Assembly: GCA_025210525.1 (NCBI GenBank)
Contig: JAOARP010000039.1
Location: 1-64,000, forward strand
DNA length: 64,000 nucleotides
Direction of reading: 5' to 3'
Source: Marinisporobacter sp.
GTDB lineage: Bacteria > Bacillota > Clostridia > Peptostreptococcales > Thermotaleaceae
Below are positions 63,085-64,000 of this stretch, one piece after another (positions within the stretch are counted from its first letter, which is position 1; every line of letters starts with the position of its first letter). The translations under genes and the position numbers were made by a program. The notes beneath the pieces are model-generated. The model made no database searches and had not been told where the DNA came from. It saw only the letters and a list, made by a program, of their open reading frames with translations.

Positions 63085-63978
63085 CTATTCCTTTATATAT
63101 TTAAGAAATCCATTATCCATAATCAATTTAATCCTTCCTGTTTCATTCAAGTATTCAACATAGGACTTTAACATTTTTTCTACTACAGCATATTTATATA
63201 TGCTCTTTACACCAATATTCCAATTTTTAATGACAAATTTCATAATGTCTTCCATTGTCATGGCACCATCTATTACATCATATACACTTTCTGCTATCCC
63301 CTTATAAAAGTCTATATTATCTCCTATTAATTTTGTAATCTCATCATACATTCCCTTATGTGCTACTATATATTTACTAGATTTTAAGTCATACAGCTTT
63401 TCCTTGCTTTCTAAATCTTCTTTTAATATAAAAGCATAGGGCATCTTTGCCCCCTTCATGACTTCATAGCTTATAAGAGCATCAGCCACATAAGCAACAT
63501 CATCAGGAGTAGTAACACATATATGAGCAGGGCTATGTCCTGGCGTATGAAGAATTTCAAATTCAATACCACACATATTTATGCTCTCTTGGTCTTCTAA
63601 AATCATTAGATCCGTTTCAAAAACCATATGTCCAAAATGCTGTTTCACTTCAGACAACGTCTGTTTCCCATAATAAACCTTTAAGTTAATTAGCGAACTG
63701 CAAATAAGTGCTTCATAGGCTGGCATAGCAATCTTACAATTATATTTTTTCTTAAAATATGACACATTCCCTATATGATCTATGTGAATATGACTACATA
63801 TTATCCCAACTACCTTAAATTTATTTTTTTCCAAAAGTGAGTCTATTCCTTCTCTCTCTCCTTGTGCCCAACCTGAATCTAATAGAATAATTTCTTCATC
63901 ATTAACTTTGTAAAATGGTATATATGTCATTCCTGTATCAATACAAAATGTGTTCCCCTTTACTTTTATGATTTTCAT
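63085..63978 (-). CDS. MBL-fold metallo-hydrolase
   Basis: A 297-residue metallo-beta-lactamase-fold protein. The metal motif HIHIDHIGN (HxHxDH, about residues 62-67) is complete, the third His sits in LHTPGHSPAHICVTTPD, and the metal-bridging Asp follows in VAYVADALISYE. Downstream helical residues (TMEDIMKFVIKNWNIG) form a C-terminal extension of about 90 residues. Family members hydrolyse thioesters, lactones, phosphodiesters or act as flavin-linked oxidases; no feature here decides the substrate. AGGACGT lies before the ATG, and a terminator follows on the minus strand. It is a single gene at the right edge of the window. Confidence 0.9.
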   Translation of the reverse strand: MKIIKVKGNTFCIDTGMTYIPFYKVNDEEIILLDSGWAQGEREGIDSLLEKNKFKVVGIICSHIHIDHIGNVSYFKKKYNCKIAMPAYEALICSSLINLKVYYGKQTLSEVKQHFGHMVFETDLMILEDQESINMCGIEFEILHTPGHSPAHICVTTPDDVAYVADALISYEVMKGAKMPYAFILKEDLESKEKLYDLKSSKYIVAHKGMYDEITKLIGDNIDFYKGIAESVYDVIDGAMTMEDIMKFVIKNWNIGVKSIYKYAVVEKMLKSYVEYLNETGRIKLIMDNGFLKYIKE

Positions 63979-64000
63979 ATACGTCCTCCAACCTTTTCTA

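Overview
The window looks like a chromosome segment of a strictly anaerobic, low-GC, spore-forming Clostridia-type Firmicute. The evidence is very AT-rich spacers, strong AGGAGG-type ribosome binding sites, CotF-like and YjcZ-like spore proteins, a ferredoxin/NADH/NADPH electron-bifurcating complex, a corrinoid methyltransferase operon and an LPXTG/sortase surface system. I cannot name the genus; the Crassaminicella/Caminicella/Alkaliphilus neighbourhood would fit, but that is inference. No rRNA, tRNA, CRISPR array or intact insertion sequence was seen.

Layout. 1-2.1 kb holds a 5-oxoproline-type locus: the start of pxpA, an IclR regulator and a YcsI-like hydro-lyase. After a NUDIX gene, 2.9-8.8 kb is a three-gene operon (NuoE-like, NuoF-like, and a 1192-residue ferredoxin/GltD/formate-dehydrogenase-like fusion) resembling Stn-type bifurcating transhydrogenases. 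A ferredoxin and gpmI follow. 10.9-24.9 kb is a cell-surface region: a sortase, a transglutaminase-like exported protein under a c-di-GMP-I riboswitch, decayed gene fragments around a perfect inverted repeat, and an 11.5-kb gene for a 3825-residue LPKTG-anchored repeat protein. 25.4-26.8 kb carries several very small genes missed by ordinary length cut-offs. Some lie downstream of a promoter-like element that also precedes the giant gene.

26.8-35.0 kb is the most unusual block: a six-gene operon (UroD-family methyltransferase, corrinoid protein, UroD/MtaA-thioredoxin fusion, G3E GTPase, corrinoid-activating RACo-like protein, DUF1638 protein) behind a LacI-type regulator, with two matching palindromic operators. 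Its methyl donor is unknown. A membrane diguanylate cyclase follows. guaB-guaA sit under a guanine-type riboswitch. Then come small spore proteins, groES-groEL under a CIRCE element, dinB, a YjiH-like membrane protein, a very large BTAD-AAA-TPR regulator and a formate/nitrite-type channel.

50.9-56.4 kb is accessory: a YjcZ-like peptide; two copies of a 67-nt hairpin repeat enclosing a small protein gene and a FabH-like gene behind a second c-di-GMP-I riboswitch with a terminator; several small hypothetical genes; and a cytosolic-looking protein with a phospholipase A2 domain. 56.7-62.7 kb is gltB-gltD (glutamate synthase), and the window closes with a metallo-beta-lactamase-fold hydrolase.

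Working together: the diguanylate cyclase plus two c-di-GMP riboswitches suggests local c-di-GMP control of the surface region and of the FabH-like gene. The Stn-like complex, ferredoxin and glutamate synthase connect the NADH, NADPH and ferredoxin pools, and the corrinoid operon would deliver methyl groups to one-carbon metabolism.
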